From assembly GCA_937930845.1 (NCBI GenBank), contig CALHBJ010000001.1, positions 434,001 through 498,000 on the forward strand: a DNA stretch of 64,000 nucleotides, given 5' to 3'. Under the pieces are notes generated by a model. The model was not told where the DNA came from. It saw nothing but the letters and a program-made list of their open reading frames with translations, and searched no databases. The position numbers and the translations under genes were made by a program. This DNA comes from an uncultured Rhizobiaceae group bacterium (GTDB taxonomy: Bacteria; Pseudomonadota; Alphaproteobacteria; Rhizobiales; Rhizobiaceae). Position 1 is the stretch's first letter. Each line of letters opens with the position of its first letter. Shown one piece after another: positions 15,776-25,607 of the stretch.

Positions 15776-17504
15776 GTTCCTCACAGCGTTGCTTGAAACG
15801 CCTGTCCTGTGGTTTTTGCTTGGGGCGATTGTGCTGCCGTTCATACCGGCGGGCACCGGGCGGGGATTGCTCACTCTAGTCGTGCCGATCATCAGTGCCT
15901 GGGTTATCTGGACCGCGCCCCAGGGGCTTGGTGGCGCGGCCAGTCTGGCAGGCCTGGATCTGACCCTGATGCGGGTCGACAAATTGTCCATTGTGTTTGG
16001 CCTGATATTTTCACTGGCCGCATTTTTAGCGGCGATCTACGCATGGCATTTGCGCGACACGGTGCAGCAGGTTGCGACCTTGCTCTATGCGGGCACGGCC
16101 ATTGGGGCGGTCTTTGCCGGTGATTTGCTCACCCTGTTCATTTATTGGGAAGGTACGGCACTGGCGTCCGTGTTTTTGATTTGGGCGCGCGGGACCGAGG
16201 GCGCTTTTCACACGGGCATGCGCTATCTGATCATCCAGATCGGCTCAGGCGTTATCCTGATTGCCGGTGTCGCCTTGCACTATACGCAAACGGGTTCGAT
16301 TGAATTTACCAGCTTTACCGGCGAAGGGCCGCACAGTTGGGGCGTGGGCACCTGGCTCATCCTGTTGGCCTTTGGCATTAAATGCGCATTTCCATTGCTG
16401 CATAACTGGTTGCAGGATTCCTATCCCGCCGCCACTGTCACCGGTACAGTGGTGCTGTCTGCATTCACAACCAAGATGGCCGTCTACTGCCTTGCGCGGG
16501 GCTTTGCGGGCACGGAATTCCTGATTTATGTGGGCGCGATTATGACGCTGTTCCCCATTTTTCTGGCGGAGATTGAAAATGATTTGCGCCGTGTGCTGTC
16601 CTATTCGCTCAACAACCAATTGGGCTTCATGGTTGTGGGCGTGGGCGTGGGAACAGAGCTTGCGCTGAACGGCACCGCCGCCCATGCGTTTTGCCACATC
16701 TTGTACAAATCGCTCCTGTTCATGAGTGTTGGCGCGGTTTTACATCGCACCGGCACTTCAAAGGCCTCGGAACTGGGCGGGCTGTACCGCACAATGCCGC
16801 TGACGATGGTGTTTTGCATCATCGGAGCAGCATCCATTTCCGCCTTCCCGCTATTTTCCGGCTTTGTTTCAAAATCTCTGATCCTCAGCGCCACTGCCGA
16901 CAACCAATATCCGATTGTTTGGGCAGCGTTGGTGTTTGCTTCAGCAGGCGTGTTGAGCCATTCGGGAATCAAGATTCCCTATTTTACCTTCTTCGCCCAT
17001 GACAGCGGCAAGCGCCCGGCAGAAGCGCCCACCCATATGTTGATTGCTATGGGGCTTACTGCATTTGCCTGCGTATTCATCGGTGTGTTCCCCCAAACCC
17101 TTTATGCCCTGCTGCCCTACAGCGTGGATTATGTGCCTTACACCTGGGCGCATGTGCTGGAGCAAATGCAGCTGCTGGTGTTCGCATTGCTCGCGTTCGC
17201 ATTGTTGATGAAATATGGCTTTTTCCCGGAAGAAAAGCGCGGCATCAATCTGGACACGGATTGGAGCTATCGCAAAATGCTCCCGGCGATTGTGGGCTTT
17301 TCCTGCCAGGTGATCGGAGCCGTGTGGAGTGAACTGATGCGGGGCAGTCACGCGGCCAAGAACGCCATTTTGGACCTGTTGAGCGGCTATTACGGACCCC
17401 AGGGCCGTGCAGCACAGGTGCAGTCGACCGGACTGATGGTCCTGTGGCTGGCAATTTTACTTGGAACCGCATTGGTGTTGAACCTGGTTATTCTCCCCAG
17501 TTGA
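15768..17504 (+). CDS. Third antiporter subunit, NuoL/MrpA-N-like
   Basis: A 578-residue NuoL-type subunit. The membrane glutamate is in [15 protein letters not shown] (Glu128) and the lysine in [19 protein letters not shown], with a second lysine in FTTKMAVYC. It is the longest of the three modules and is usually annotated as an MrpD-like protein. Because the separate DUF4040 gene (10946-11503) supplies the C-terminal part of MrpA, this gene is the best candidate for the missing MrpA N-terminal part; this is an inference. Its ATG lies inside the preceding gene (eight-base overlap). It is the last gene of the operon; 62 bases follow before msrB. Confidence 0.9.
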   Translation: MIEFLTALLETPVLWFLLGAIVLPFIPAGTGRGLLTLVVPIISAWVIWTAPQGLGGAASLAGLDLTLMRVDKLSIVFGLIFSLAAFLAAIYAWHLRDTVQQVATLLYAGTAIGAVFAGDLLTLFIYWEGTALASVFLIWARGTEGAFHTGMRYLIIQIGSGVILIAGVALHYTQTGSIEFTSFTGEGPHSWGVGTWLILLAFGIKCAFPLLHNWLQDSYPAATVTGTVVLSAFTTKMAVYCLARGFAGTEFLIYVGAIMTLFPIFLAEIENDLRRVLSYSLNNQLGFMVVGVGVGTELALNGTAAHAFCHILYKSLLFMSVGAVLHRTGTSKASELGGLYRTMPLTMVFCIIGAASISAFPLFSGFVSKSLILSATADNQYPIVWAALVFASAGVLSHSGIKIPYFTFFAHDSGKRPAEAPTHMLIAMGLTAFACVFIGVFPQTLYALLPYSVDYVPYTWAHVLEQMQLLVFALLAFALLMKYGFFPEEKRGINLDTDWSYRKMLPAIVGFSCQVIGAVWSELMRGSHAAKNAILDLLSGYYGPQGRAAQVQSTGLMVLWLAILLGTALVLNLVILPS

Positions 17505-17566
17505 CGTTTAGGGCAATCAGCCCCATCTGCATGACGAACACGGCGGTGCCGACAAGGAGAATGAGA

Positions 17567-17968
17567 ATGACGAAAATCAATAAATCGGAAGCCGAATGGC
17601 GCGAAACATTGACGCCCGAACAGTTCCATGTGCTGCGCAAGGAAGGCACAGAACGCGCCCATACAAGCCCGTTGAACCAAGAGAAGCGCGAAGGTCATTT
17701 CAACTGTGCAGGATGCGGCACACCGCTTTTCGACTCGACGACCAAATTTGAGTCCGGCACAGGCTGGCCCAGCTTCTACGCCCCGCTTGATGAGGCAGCG
17801 GTGAGCGAACATGTGGACCGGAAATTGTTCATGAAACGCACGGAAGTGCGCTGCGCGACCTGTGATGGCCATCTTGGCCACGTTTTCCCAGATGGGCCCC
17901 AGCCCACAGGATTGCGGTATTGCATGAACGGAATTGCCATGGAATTCAGCCCCAATGAGGATGATTGA
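17567..17968 (+). CDS. msrB: Peptide-methionine (R)-S-oxide reductase
   Basis: A 133-residue MsrB, which reduces methionine-R-sulfoxide in oxidised proteins. Two Cys-x2-Cys pairs for the structural zinc (CAGC and CATC) are present, with the substrate-site stretch [10 protein letters not shown] and the catalytic cysteine in [11 protein letters not shown]. The ATG at 17567 is chosen because AAGGAG lies seven bases before it; an ATG two codons earlier would be only one base from that site. The stop is followed directly by the TTG of the oligopeptidase gene, so the two may be co-expressed. Confidence 0.95.
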   Translation: MTKINKSEAEWRETLTPEQFHVLRKEGTERAHTSPLNQEKREGHFNCAGCGTPLFDSTTKFESGTGWPSFYAPLDEAAVSEHVDRKLFMKRTEVRCATCDGHLGHVFPDGPQPTGLRYCMNGIAMEFSPNEDD

Positions 17969-20050
17969 TTGACCTTTAAATTGCCACACGGCCCCGCCCC
18001 ACGGGCCGAAATTCGCCCGCTTACCTCCATCCACCATGGCATCGAGCTGAGCGATAATTACGCCTGGCTAAAGGCGGACAATTGGCGCGATGTTATGCGC
18101 GACCCCGACCAGTTGCCCGCTGACATTCGCGCCTATCTGGAGGCTGAGAACACCTATTACGAAGCCGCGATGGAAGATACGAAATCGCTCCAGGACGAAT
18201 TGTTTGATGAGTTGAAGGCCCGTGTAAAACAGGACGACAGCACCGTCCCTTCGCCGGACGGCGCCTATGCCTATGCCAGTAAATATAATGAAGGTGATGA
18301 ATACCCGATATTCACACGCACCCATCGCGACGGATCGAATGAAGAAGTGCTTTTTGACGGACCTGTTGAAGCCAAGGAGCATGAATATTTTGCGCTTGGC
18401 CTGATGAGCCACAGCAGCGACCATAAACGTCTTGCGTGGAGTGTTGATACCAATGGTTCGGAATTTCATCATCTGAAAATTCGCGACATTGCAACTGGCA
18501 AGGATGGGACAGAGACGGTCAGTGATGTGGGCGGTTTTCAATGGTGTGCGGACAATGAAAGCTTCGCCTATGTCCATGTGGATCAGGATCACCGGCCCAA
18601 CAAGGTGTTTTTTAAGCGCCCCGGTGAAGATGCCAAATTAATCTACGAAGAAAGCGATGCGCGGTTTTATGTGGGTTTGGGAAAATCCCTGGACGGCAAA
18701 TACATCACCATCCACACCGGTCAGAATGACGAAGACGAAGTCTATCTGTTGCCTTCTGACAATTTGGACCAGGCACCCCAATTGGTGGCCCCGCGACGGG
18801 CTGGGCATGAATATGATGTCGAAGTGCATGGGCAAACGCTCTACATCACAACCAATTCCAATGGGGCTGCCAATTACCGGGTCGTTACCGCTGAAATCAA
18901 CGATCCGCGTGAGGAAAACTGGCAGGAACTGATCCCCCATCGCGACGAGGTATTGATTGTCAGCGTTGCGCTTTTCAAGAACTACATGGTGCGGCTGGAG
19001 CGGGAAAACGCCCTGCCCCGCATTGTGATTCGCGAACTCGTAACCGGCGTAGAGCACGCAATTGCATTTGAGGAAGAGGCCTATTCCCTGGGCATGATGC
19101 CCGGATACGAGTTTGACACAGCAACCTTGCGCTTTGGCTATTCGTCCCCTTCCACCCCAAGCCAGGTTTGGGACTATGACATGAACACCCGCACGCGGGT
19201 GCTTCGAAAAGAGCAGGAAATTCCTAGCGGCCATGACAGTTCCAATTACGTGGTGCGCCGCTTGCAGGCCCCTGCCCGTGATGGAGAACTGGTGCCGCTC
19301 ACTGTGCTTCATCGCAAGGACATGCCGCTGGACGGCAGTGCGCCATGCCTTCTTTATGGCTATGGCTCCTATGGGGCGGGCATGACCGCGGGGTTTGCCA
19401 CAAACCGCCTCAGTCTCGTGGATCGGGGTTTTGTTTACGTCACCGCGCATATTCGCGGCGGAGATGAAAAAGGCCGCCATTGGTATGAACAAACCAAAAA
19501 GGCCGGCAAGCACAAAACCTTTGATGATTTTATCGATAGCGGACGGTATTTGGCGCAACAGGGATTCACGTCTCAAGGCTCCATCATTGCCATGGGCGGT
19601 TCGGCGGGCGGGCTGTTAATGGGGGCGGTTGTTAATCAGGCACCTGAACTATTCAGCGGGATTATCGCACAGGTGCCTTTTGTGGATGTGTTAAACACAA
19701 TGCTGGATGCGTCCCTGCCCCTTACCCCCGGTGAATGGAGCCAGTGGGGCAATCCTATTGAGAGCATGCAGGAATACGAAATCATCGCGTCCTATTCACC
19801 CTATGACAATATCAGCCCGCAAGCCTATCCGCCCATATTTGCCCTGTCGGGGCTGACCGATCCGCGCGTTCAATATTGGGAACCCTCAAAATGGGTCGCC
19901 AGGTTGCGGGAGGTGACTCAAGGCGCATCGCCGGTGCTGTTGAAAACAAATATGGGATCAGGGCATTTTGGCAAAACAGGCCGCTTCGCCTATCTGGAAG
20001 AGGTGGCACTTGTTTATGCATTTGCCCTTAAATGCGCCGGCAAAGCCTGA
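17969..20050 (+). CDS. ptrB: Oligopeptidase B-type S9 family peptidase
   Basis: A 693-residue prolyl-oligopeptidase family enzyme that cleaves short peptides, in oligopeptidase B after basic residues, in the cytoplasm or periplasm. An N-terminal beta-propeller (to about residue 400) is followed by the alpha/beta-hydrolase domain. The catalytic serine is in MGGSAGGLLMG, the aspartate in SGLTDPRVQYWEPSKW and the histidine in GSGHFGKTGRF. No signal peptide is visible. The TTG start directly follows the msrB stop, with GAGGA at the end of msrB as the probable ribosome binding site. A strong terminator follows. Confidence 0.93.
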   Translation: MTFKLPHGPAPRAEIRPLTSIHHGIELSDNYAWLKADNWRDVMRDPDQLPADIRAYLEAENTYYEAAMEDTKSLQDELFDELKARVKQDDSTVPSPDGAYAYASKYNEGDEYPIFTRTHRDGSNEEVLFDGPVEAKEHEYFALGLMSHSSDHKRLAWSVDTNGSEFHHLKIRDIATGKDGTETVSDVGGFQWCADNESFAYVHVDQDHRPNKVFFKRPGEDAKLIYEESDARFYVGLGKSLDGKYITIHTGQNDEDEVYLLPSDNLDQAPQLVAPRRAGHEYDVEVHGQTLYITTNSNGAANYRVVTAEINDPREENWQELIPHRDEVLIVSVALFKNYMVRLERENALPRIVIRELVTGVEHAIAFEEEAYSLGMMPGYEFDTATLRFGYSSPSTPSQVWDYDMNTRTRVLRKEQEIPSGHDSSNYVVRRLQAPARDGELVPLTVLHRKDMPLDGSAPCLLYGYGSYGAGMTAGFATNRLSLVDRGFVYVTAHIRGGDEKGRHWYEQTKKAGKHKTFDDFIDSGRYLAQQGFTSQGSIIAMGGSAGGLLMGAVVNQAPELFSGIIAQVPFVDVLNTMLDASLPLTPGEWSQWGNPIESMQEYEIIASYSPYDNISPQAYPPIFALSGLTDPRVQYWEPSKWVARLREVTQGASPVLLKTNMGSGHFGKTGRFAYLEEVALVYAFALKCAGKA

Positions 20051-20073
20051 GCTGATATTGAAATAACCCATAA

Positions 20074-20102
20074 AAAAGCCCGGTCAGTTTGACCGGGCTT
20101 TT
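20074..20102. terminator. Bidirectional intrinsic terminator between ptrB and sodB
   Basis: A perfect 13-base-pair stem (AAAAGCCCGGTCA with TGACCGGGCTTTT) around a three-base loop. The A and T runs at both ends let it work on both strands, which suits the two converging genes. Confidence 0.88.
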
Positions 20103-20123
20103 GCATTTATACAGTGGCGACGA

Positions 20124-20726
20124 TCAGGCCGTAGCTGCCTCGTACATTTGGCCCACATATTCCCAGTTAACGAGATTGTCGACGAATGCTTCGAGGTATT
20201 TCGGGCGCGCGTTGCGATAGTCGATGTAGTAGGAATGTTCCCACACGTCGCAACCCAGAATTGGGCTGGCACCATGAGCCAGCGGGCTTTCACCATTTGG
20301 CGCGTTGGTGACTTCCAGCTTGCCGTTGTTTACGGACAACCAGGCCCAGCCGGAGCCGAACTGGGTTTTGCCTGCATTGATGAAATCATCGCGGAATTTG
20401 TCATATCCGCCAAGATCGCTTTCAATGGCTTTTTCAAGATTGCCCGGCATGGACTTGCCGCCGCCATTGGGGGCCATCCAGTTCCAGAAATGCAGGTGAT
20501 TGTAAAACTGGCCAGCCTGGTTGAAGAGCTTTGGGTCAGCCTTGAAGCTTTTCTGGACGATTTCTTCCAGGGACATGGAAGCATAATCCGTGCCTTCGAT
20601 CATGGTTGTCATCGCATCAAGATATGCCTTGTGATGCTTGTCGTGGTGAAATTCCAGGGTCTCCGCAGACATATGCGGATCAAGGGCGTCATAGGCATAG
20701 GGCAGATCGGGAAGTTCGAAAGCCAT
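20124..20726 (-). CDS. sodB: Superoxide dismutase, iron type
   Basis: A 200-residue Fe/Mn superoxide dismutase. Metal ligands are visible as His in EFHHDKHHKAY, His in FYNHLHFWNWM, and Asp and His in CDVWEHSYYIDY. The glutamine in NAGKTQFGSGWAWL and the GGGKSMPGNL stretch fit the iron subgroup. The ATG at 20726 follows GGAGA and gives the standard N-terminus (MAFELPDLPY); upstream in-frame codons are not used. The protein removes superoxide in the cytoplasm. Confidence 0.96.
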   Translation of the reverse strand: MAFELPDLPYAYDALDPHMSAETLEFHHDKHHKAYLDAMTTMIEGTDYASMSLEEIVQKSFKADPKLFNQAGQFYNHLHFWNWMAPNGGGKSMPGNLEKAIESDLGGYDKFRDDFINAGKTQFGSGWAWLSVNNGKLEVTNAPNGESPLAHGASPILGCDVWEHSYYIDYRNARPKYLEAFVDNLVNWEYVGQMYEAATA

Positions 20727-20813
20727 TGGGGTCTCCATTCGTGTGACAGCCTGCAAAATAGGCAGGCCGTTTCGGTTAAATTCAATCAGCACCGCAGGGC
20801 AAAATCTGTTTCG

Positions 20814-21677
20814 TCAGGTGACCTGTGCATGTGCATATTGCCAATACAGTTCCCGCGCCTTTGTCGCAATTGGTCCGGGCTGTAAATCTCGGTCTTCAAA
20901 TGTGGTAATGGGCATTACTTTGGAATAATTGCCGGTGGCGAAAATTTCATCAGCAGCGGCAAAATCCTGTACCTTCAAAGTTGTTTCATGCACCGGGGTA
21001 TCATTTTCGCGCAACAGATTGATCACCCTGCTCCGCGTGATACCCGACAGGAAAGTACCATTTGCCGCAGGTGTAAAGACCTCGCCATCACGAACCATGA
21101 AAATGTTCGCCGTGGCCAGTTCGGCAACATTGCCCAAAAAGTCGAGAAGTATCGCATTGTCAAAACCACGGCCGCCGGCCTCGGTCAACGCGCGCGCGTT
21201 ATTGGGATAAAGACATCCCGCCTTGGCATCGAGCGGCATGCATTCCTGCGTGGGGCGGCGGAAAGGGCTGACGGTTACACTGAACCCTTTGGGCTCCGGC
21301 ATGGGGGTAACATAAATAGATATGATGAATTTGGTGGACGAAGCCAGGGGTGCCACGGCAAGCGGACCACCCTGTTCTGCATAATACATGGGCCGAATGT
21401 ACAAAGCCGCGTCTGGTGCGAATTTGCCAACGCCCTGGCGGCACAAGGCTTCAATCTCTTCGGCTGATTTTGTGGGCTCCAGTCCCATGGCCAGCGCCGA
21501 TTTGTTCAAGCGTTTGCAATGCAAATCCAGATCGGGTGTCACGCCTTCGAATGCCCGTGCGCCGTCAAACACATTCGACCCCAGCCAGAACGCATGTTCA
21601 CGCGCACCGATCAGGGGAACATTGCCTTGGTGCCATTCGTCTTCGGTATAGGTCCAGGTTTCAGAAAATTCAGCCAC
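20814..21677 (-). CDS. ilvE: Branched-chain amino acid aminotransferase (class IV)
   Basis: A 287-residue fold-type IV PLP aminotransferase, of the length common for branched-chain aminotransferases in Hyphomicrobiales. The PLP lysine lies in DAKAGCLYPNNARA; other landmarks are FWLGSNVFDGARAF near the start, ALYIRPMYYAEQGG and the glycine-rich TFLSGITRSRVI. It catalyses the last step of Leu, Ile and Val synthesis. The start is GTG. D-amino-acid transaminase activity cannot be excluded from sequence alone. Confidence 0.9.
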   Translation of the reverse strand: MAEFSETWTYTEDEWHQGNVPLIGAREHAFWLGSNVFDGARAFEGVTPDLDLHCKRLNKSALAMGLEPTKSAEEIEALCRQGVGKFAPDAALYIRPMYYAEQGGPLAVAPLASSTKFIISIYVTPMPEPKGFSVTVSPFRRPTQECMPLDAKAGCLYPNNARALTEAGGRGFDNAILLDFLGNVAELATANIFMVRDGEVFTPAANGTFLSGITRSRVINLLRENDTPVHETTLKVQDFAAADEIFATGNYSKVMPITTFEDRDLQPGPIATKARELYWQYAHAQVT

Positions 21678-21788
21678 GGTCGTCTTTCAATTTTAGCACT
21701 TTGGTCGATGTTCGTAACATTGCGCGATACGGCGCTTGACGCAATCTCCCTTGTGCGCTGCATTTGATGAAAGACAGGGAGAGCGATT

Positions 21789-22460
21789 TTGTATTCTGCT
21801 TATGTATTCGATGCCTATGGCACATTGTTTGACGTCCATGCCGCCGTGCGCGCCCATGCCAATGAGATTGGCGATGATGCTGCGCAGCTTTCGGAAATAT
21901 GGCGGCAGAAACAATTGGAATATTCCTGGACCCGCACCCTGATGGACCGGTATCAGGATTTTTGGTTACTGACAGAACAGGCGCTGGATTTTGCTTTTGA
22001 CAAAGTGCCCAGCGCCAACCGCTCTGCCCGTGCAGCACTGTTGGACGCCTATTGGAACCTGGCGTGTTTTCCCGAAGTGCCAAAGGTTTTGAAAGCGCTA
22101 AAAGACGCTGGAGCAAAGACTGCAATTTTGTCGAACGGTTCCACCGGAATGGTGGAAGCGGCGGTGACATCTGCCGGGCTGGAAAGCCTGATTGACGACG
22201 TGGTGTCAGTGGAGCGGATTGGCCGCTTCAAGGCTGTCCCCGACGTATACCGGATGATCACCGAAGATTATCGCATCTATCCCGATGCCGTATCCTTCCA
22301 GTCGTCAAACCGGTGGGATGTGGCAGGAGCGAATGCGTTTGGGTTTAGAACCGTATGGTGCAACCGGGGCGGCCAGCCAGAGGAATATCGCGACCTCCCG
22401 CCCGATCTTGTGCTTGCCGATTTGAACGGGCTGATCGGCGCCAAGGGGCAGCCAGTTTAA
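21789..22460 (+). CDS. Haloacid dehalogenase, type II
   Basis: A 223-residue L-2-haloacid dehalogenase of the HAD superfamily. The nucleophile is in VFDAYGTLFD (Asp8), followed by the serine motif AILSNGST, the lysine in GRFKAVPDVYRM and the acidic motif SSNRWDVAGANAFG, all in the arrangement of the type II dehalogenases. It would hydrolyse short 2-haloalkanoic acids with inversion. The TTG start follows AGGGAG. It is divergent from ilvE, with 111 bases between. Related proteins can also hydrolyse other small acids, so the natural substrate is open. Confidence 0.9.
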   Translation: MYSAYVFDAYGTLFDVHAAVRAHANEIGDDAAQLSEIWRQKQLEYSWTRTLMDRYQDFWLLTEQALDFAFDKVPSANRSARAALLDAYWNLACFPEVPKVLKALKDAGAKTAILSNGSTGMVEAAVTSAGLESLIDDVVSVERIGRFKAVPDVYRMITEDYRIYPDAVSFQSSNRWDVAGANAFGFRTVWCNRGGQPEEYRDLPPDLVLADLNGLIGAKGQPV

Positions 22461-22511
22461 AAACTGGCATTCCCACTTGCTGGCAACTTGCCCATTCAAA
22501 TGGAGCGAGCC

Positions 22512-24023
22512 TTAAAAGCCCCGCTTCAAACTGCCAAGAATTCCCCGCACCAGCGCACGGCCCAGCGAACTGGCAATTGAACGGGTGACCGATTTAATTG
22601 CGGCTTCCCCAACACTTTGGCGGCTGGAACGGCGCGAGCGACCACGGGCACGGCTGCCGCGCTTGGCTTGTTTCTCAGCATCTTCGCGCTCGCGCTCTTG
22701 CTCTTCCCGCTTGGCTTGTTCTTGCGCCCGTTTGGTCAAAATTTCATAGGCGGATTCGCGGTCGATACCTTCGTCATACTGCCCAGCCACCGGGCTCATA
22801 TTGATGACTTCGCGACGCTCGCTTTTGGTGAGCGGTCCAAGTCTCGACTGAGGCGGTCGGATCAATGTCCGCTGCACCATGGAAGGCACGCCTTTTTTCA
22901 TGAGTGTGGAGACAAGGGCCTCCCCCACGCCAAGATTTTTGATTGTATCGACCGCTTCAAAATCCGGATTGGGACGGAATGTATCGGCAGCGGTTTTGAC
23001 CGCCTTTTGTTCTCGTGGCGTATAAGCCCGCAAAGCGTGCTGCACCCGGTTCCCAAGTTGGGCCAGAACACCATCGGGCACATCCAGCGGGTTTTGGGTG
23101 ACGAAATAAACGCCAACGCCCTTGGAGCGGATCAGTTTCACCACCTGCTCCACCCGATCCACCAGAATTTTGGGCGCGTCATCAAACAGCAAATGTGCTT
23201 CATCAAAGAAGAAGACCAGACGTGGTTTGTCCGCATCCCCCACTTCCGGCAATTCCTCAAACAATTCAGAGAGCAGCCACAGCAGGAACGTGGCATAGAG
23301 CCTTGGCGACATCATCAGTTTGTCGGCAGCCAAAACGTTGATTGATCCGCGCCCATCACGGGTGGTGCGCATCAGGTCGCGTATATCCAGGGCAGGTTCG
23401 CCAAAGAAATGTGCGCCCCCCTGCTCTTCCAAAACCAGCAAGGACCGTTGGATGGCCGATACGGATTGTTTTGAAACATTGCCCAAACGGCGAGAGATTT
23501 CCTTCGAGCGCTCCGCCAGATCAGACAAAAGCGACTGAAGGTCTTTCATGTCCAATAGCAGCAGACCTTCTTCGTCTGCAATTCTAAAGGCGATGTTCAG
23601 CACACCTTCCTGGGCATCGGTCAGGTCCATCAGGCGGGACAGCAGCAATGGTCCCATTTCGGAAATTGTGGTGCGGATCGGGTGCCCCTGCTCGCCGAAA
23701 AGATCCCAGAAAATCGCGGGGAAATCCTGATATTGATAGTCTTCAAGGCCAATATCCTGGGCGCGTTTTTCAAGGAAATCCTTGCCCTTGCCTGCCTTGG
23801 CGAGACCAGACAAATCGCCTTTCACATCTGCACAGAAAACGGGGACGCCCGCGTTTGAAAATCCTTCGGCCAGAATTTGCAAAGACACGGTCTTACCCGT
23901 CCCCGTGGCACCGGTGATCAGGCCGTGTCGATTGGCCAGTTTCAGGTTTAGATATTCGGGCTGTTGCAGGGAGTCATCCGGTTTACGGCTGGTGCCCAAA
24001 TAGATTTTGCCTTCTTCCAACAT
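22512..24023 (-). CDS. HerA-like ATPase, DUF853 family
   Basis: A 503-residue P-loop ATPase of the DUF853 (YjgR) family, related to HerA/FtsK-type motors. The Walker A motif is [10 protein letters not shown] (about residues 40-50), and the Walker B region is [15 protein letters not shown]. The C-terminus is a basic, Arg/Ser-rich segment with a coiled-coil stretch of Glu and Arg before it. The biological role is unknown. The ATG at 24023 is chosen; an in-frame TTG five codons upstream is possible. It is a stand-alone gene, with no NurA-like nuclease nearby. Confidence 0.9.
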   Translation of the reverse strand: MLEEGKIYLGTSRKPDDSLQQPEYLNLKLANRHGLITGATGTGKTVSLQILAEGFSNAGVPVFCADVKGDLSGLAKAGKGKDFLEKRAQDIGLEDYQYQDFPAIFWDLFGEQGHPIRTTISEMGPLLLSRLMDLTDAQEGVLNIAFRIADEEGLLLLDMKDLQSLLSDLAERSKEISRRLGNVSKQSVSAIQRSLLVLEEQGGAHFFGEPALDIRDLMRTTRDGRGSINVLAADKLMMSPRLYATFLLWLLSELFEELPEVGDADKPRLVFFFDEAHLLFDDAPKILVDRVEQVVKLIRSKGVGVYFVTQNPLDVPDGVLAQLGNRVQHALRAYTPREQKAVKTAADTFRPNPDFEAVDTIKNLGVGEALVSTLMKKGVPSMVQRTLIRPPQSRLGPLTKSERREVINMSPVAGQYDEGIDRESAYEILTKRAQEQAKREEQEREREDAEKQAKRGSRARGRSRRSSRQSVGEAAIKSVTRSIASSLGRALVRGILGSLKRGF

Positions 24024-24197
24024 GGCGGCTGCTTTCAAACGTTTGGTCGGTTTGACGCCTTATAGAGCGGCCCAGGCGATGGCGCAATTCAACCTGGGAG
24101 ATCGCTGCCCAACTTGTCCCGAAGTGGCACAGATTGCGGCTATTCAAACGGCACATTTCCTGCATCAAACCCAATGATACGACAAAAAGGCTTACCC

Positions 24198-25574
24198 ATG
24201 AACAGACGCGATCTCATTGCAGGACTAATGGCTGCAACAGCGGGCGGCGCACTTGTGTCCCCTGCACGGGCAAACCTTGGCCAAAAAGCTGGTGCCATCG
24301 GCTTAAGAGGCAGTATGGACGCCTCTCGATTTGGCATCATGCCCGACACTTTTGATGATCAAAGCAAAGCGTTCCAGCAAATTCTGAACCGGGCTTCCAG
24401 GGAAAACAAACCCGTATTTCTGCCCTCCGGCAATTACATTGTTTCAAATATTGACCTGCCACCACGCACGCGCCTCATCGGCATCGCGGGCGCTTCCCGG
24501 CTGATTTACGGCGGCGGCGGCGCAATGTTCACCGCGACAGGCTGTGAGACGCTCCAGTTTGAAGACCTCGTTCTGGACGGCGCTAACCGCTCGATGGGAG
24601 ACGAGTTCAGCGCATTATTGCTGGCCCGCGCCTGCCCTGACATCGCAATAGAAAATTGTGTGTTCCTGGGCAGTCTCGCCAATGGCGTCACCCTGGACAA
24701 TTGCGGCGGCAGCGTTCGCGATTGCCGCATATCCGGCGCTGGCGGATTGGCGGCTCTTTATAGCGTCAACGCAACCGGCCTGGCGATTAAAGACAACAGG
24801 ATCTTTGATTGTGCCAATGGGGGACTTCTGGTGCATCGGTGGACGGTTGGCGATGACAATTCCATTGTCACCGGAAACCGCATTGAACGCATCGCTGCAA
24901 AATCAGGCGGCACCGGACAATATGGCAATGGCATTAATCTGTTTCGTACAAACGGGGTAATCGTCGCCAACAACCACGTATCCGATTGTGCGTTTTCGGC
25001 AATCCGCACCAACAGCGCCAGCAACGCGCAGATCAACGGCAATACGTGTCTGCGCTCTGGGGAGACGGGCCTGTATGCGGAATTCCAGTTTGAAGGCTCA
25101 TCGATCACCAACAACATTGTGGATGGCGCAACGAATGGCATCTCGATCGCCAATTTCAATGAGGGTGGACGGCTGGCAATCTGCGCCAACAACCTTGTGC
25201 GTAACATGAAAACCAAAGGCCCCTATCCGGCTGAGAATGCCGGATTTGGGACCGGCATCTACGCCGAAGCAGATACCAGTGTCACAGGCAATGTGGTTGA
25301 AAACGCGCCCAAATATGGCATCGCCCTGGGCTGGGGGCCGTATTTGCGCAATGTGGTGGCTGCAAACAATGTCATTCGCCAGGCCGGTGAAGGAATTGCC
25401 GTGTCGGTTGTGCGCGGTGCGCGCTCAACACTCATCACAGGCAACATGATTGACGGGGCAGAGCGCGGAGCAATTGTCGGTCATGAATGGGCAAAACCCG
25501 TGACGCGCGATCTGGCGGGCGGCAAACGCCAGCCCTTCCCCCATCTTCAAATTGAGCGCAATCTTGTGTCGTAA
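24198..25574 (+). CDS. Tat-exported right-handed beta-helix repeat protein (TIGR03808-like)
   Basis: A 458-residue secreted protein. It starts with a twin-arginine signal (MNRRDLIAGLMAATAGG, cleavage after about residue 30) and continues with many short repeats of the pectate-lyase-like type (such as ITNNIVDGATNGISIANF and VTGNVVENAPKYGIALGW) that form a right-handed beta-helix. The combination matches the TIGR03808 family, common in Hyphomicrobiales and of unknown function. The ATG at 24198 follows AAAAGG at seven bases and places the twin arginine at the N-terminus. No polysaccharide genes are nearby, so a role in glycan breakdown is only a possibility. Confidence 0.9.
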   Translation: MNRRDLIAGLMAATAGGALVSPARANLGQKAGAIGLRGSMDASRFGIMPDTFDDQSKAFQQILNRASRENKPVFLPSGNYIVSNIDLPPRTRLIGIAGASRLIYGGGGAMFTATGCETLQFEDLVLDGANRSMGDEFSALLLARACPDIAIENCVFLGSLANGVTLDNCGGSVRDCRISGAGGLAALYSVNATGLAIKDNRIFDCANGGLLVHRWTVGDDNSIVTGNRIERIAAKSGGTGQYGNGINLFRTNGVIVANNHVSDCAFSAIRTNSASNAQINGNTCLRSGETGLYAEFQFEGSSITNNIVDGATNGISIANFNEGGRLAICANNLVRNMKTKGPYPAENAGFGTGIYAEADTSVTGNVVENAPKYGIALGWGPYLRNVVAANNVIRQAGEGIAVSVVRGARSTLITGNMIDGAERGAIVGHEWAKPVTRDLAGGKRQPFPHLQIERNLVS

Positions 25575-25590
25575 CTGGGTCGCTCAAAAC

Positions 25591-25607
25591 AGTGCAATCA
25601 TTGCACT
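25591..25607. terminator. Short stem-loop between converging genes
   Basis: AGTGCAA and TTGCACT form a perfect seven-base stem around TCA, between the beta-helix protein gene and the thiolase gene. It touches the thiolase stop codon. T-rich flanks are short, so terminator function is plausible but weakly supported. Confidence 0.4.

Noticed and set aside
18638-19576. About 310 open codons on the minus strand opposite the oligopeptidase gene
   Set aside because: The oligopeptidase is complete with its catalytic triad; the antisense frame has no motifs.
22451-22468. GCCAGTTT/AAACTGGC inverted repeat as a terminator of the haloacid dehalogenase gene
   Set aside because: The stem includes the stop codon and has no T-run and almost no loop. 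It may be chance.
22617-23345. About 240 open codons on the plus strand opposite the HerA-like ATPase gene
   Set aside because: Shadow frame of a confident P-loop ATPase gene.
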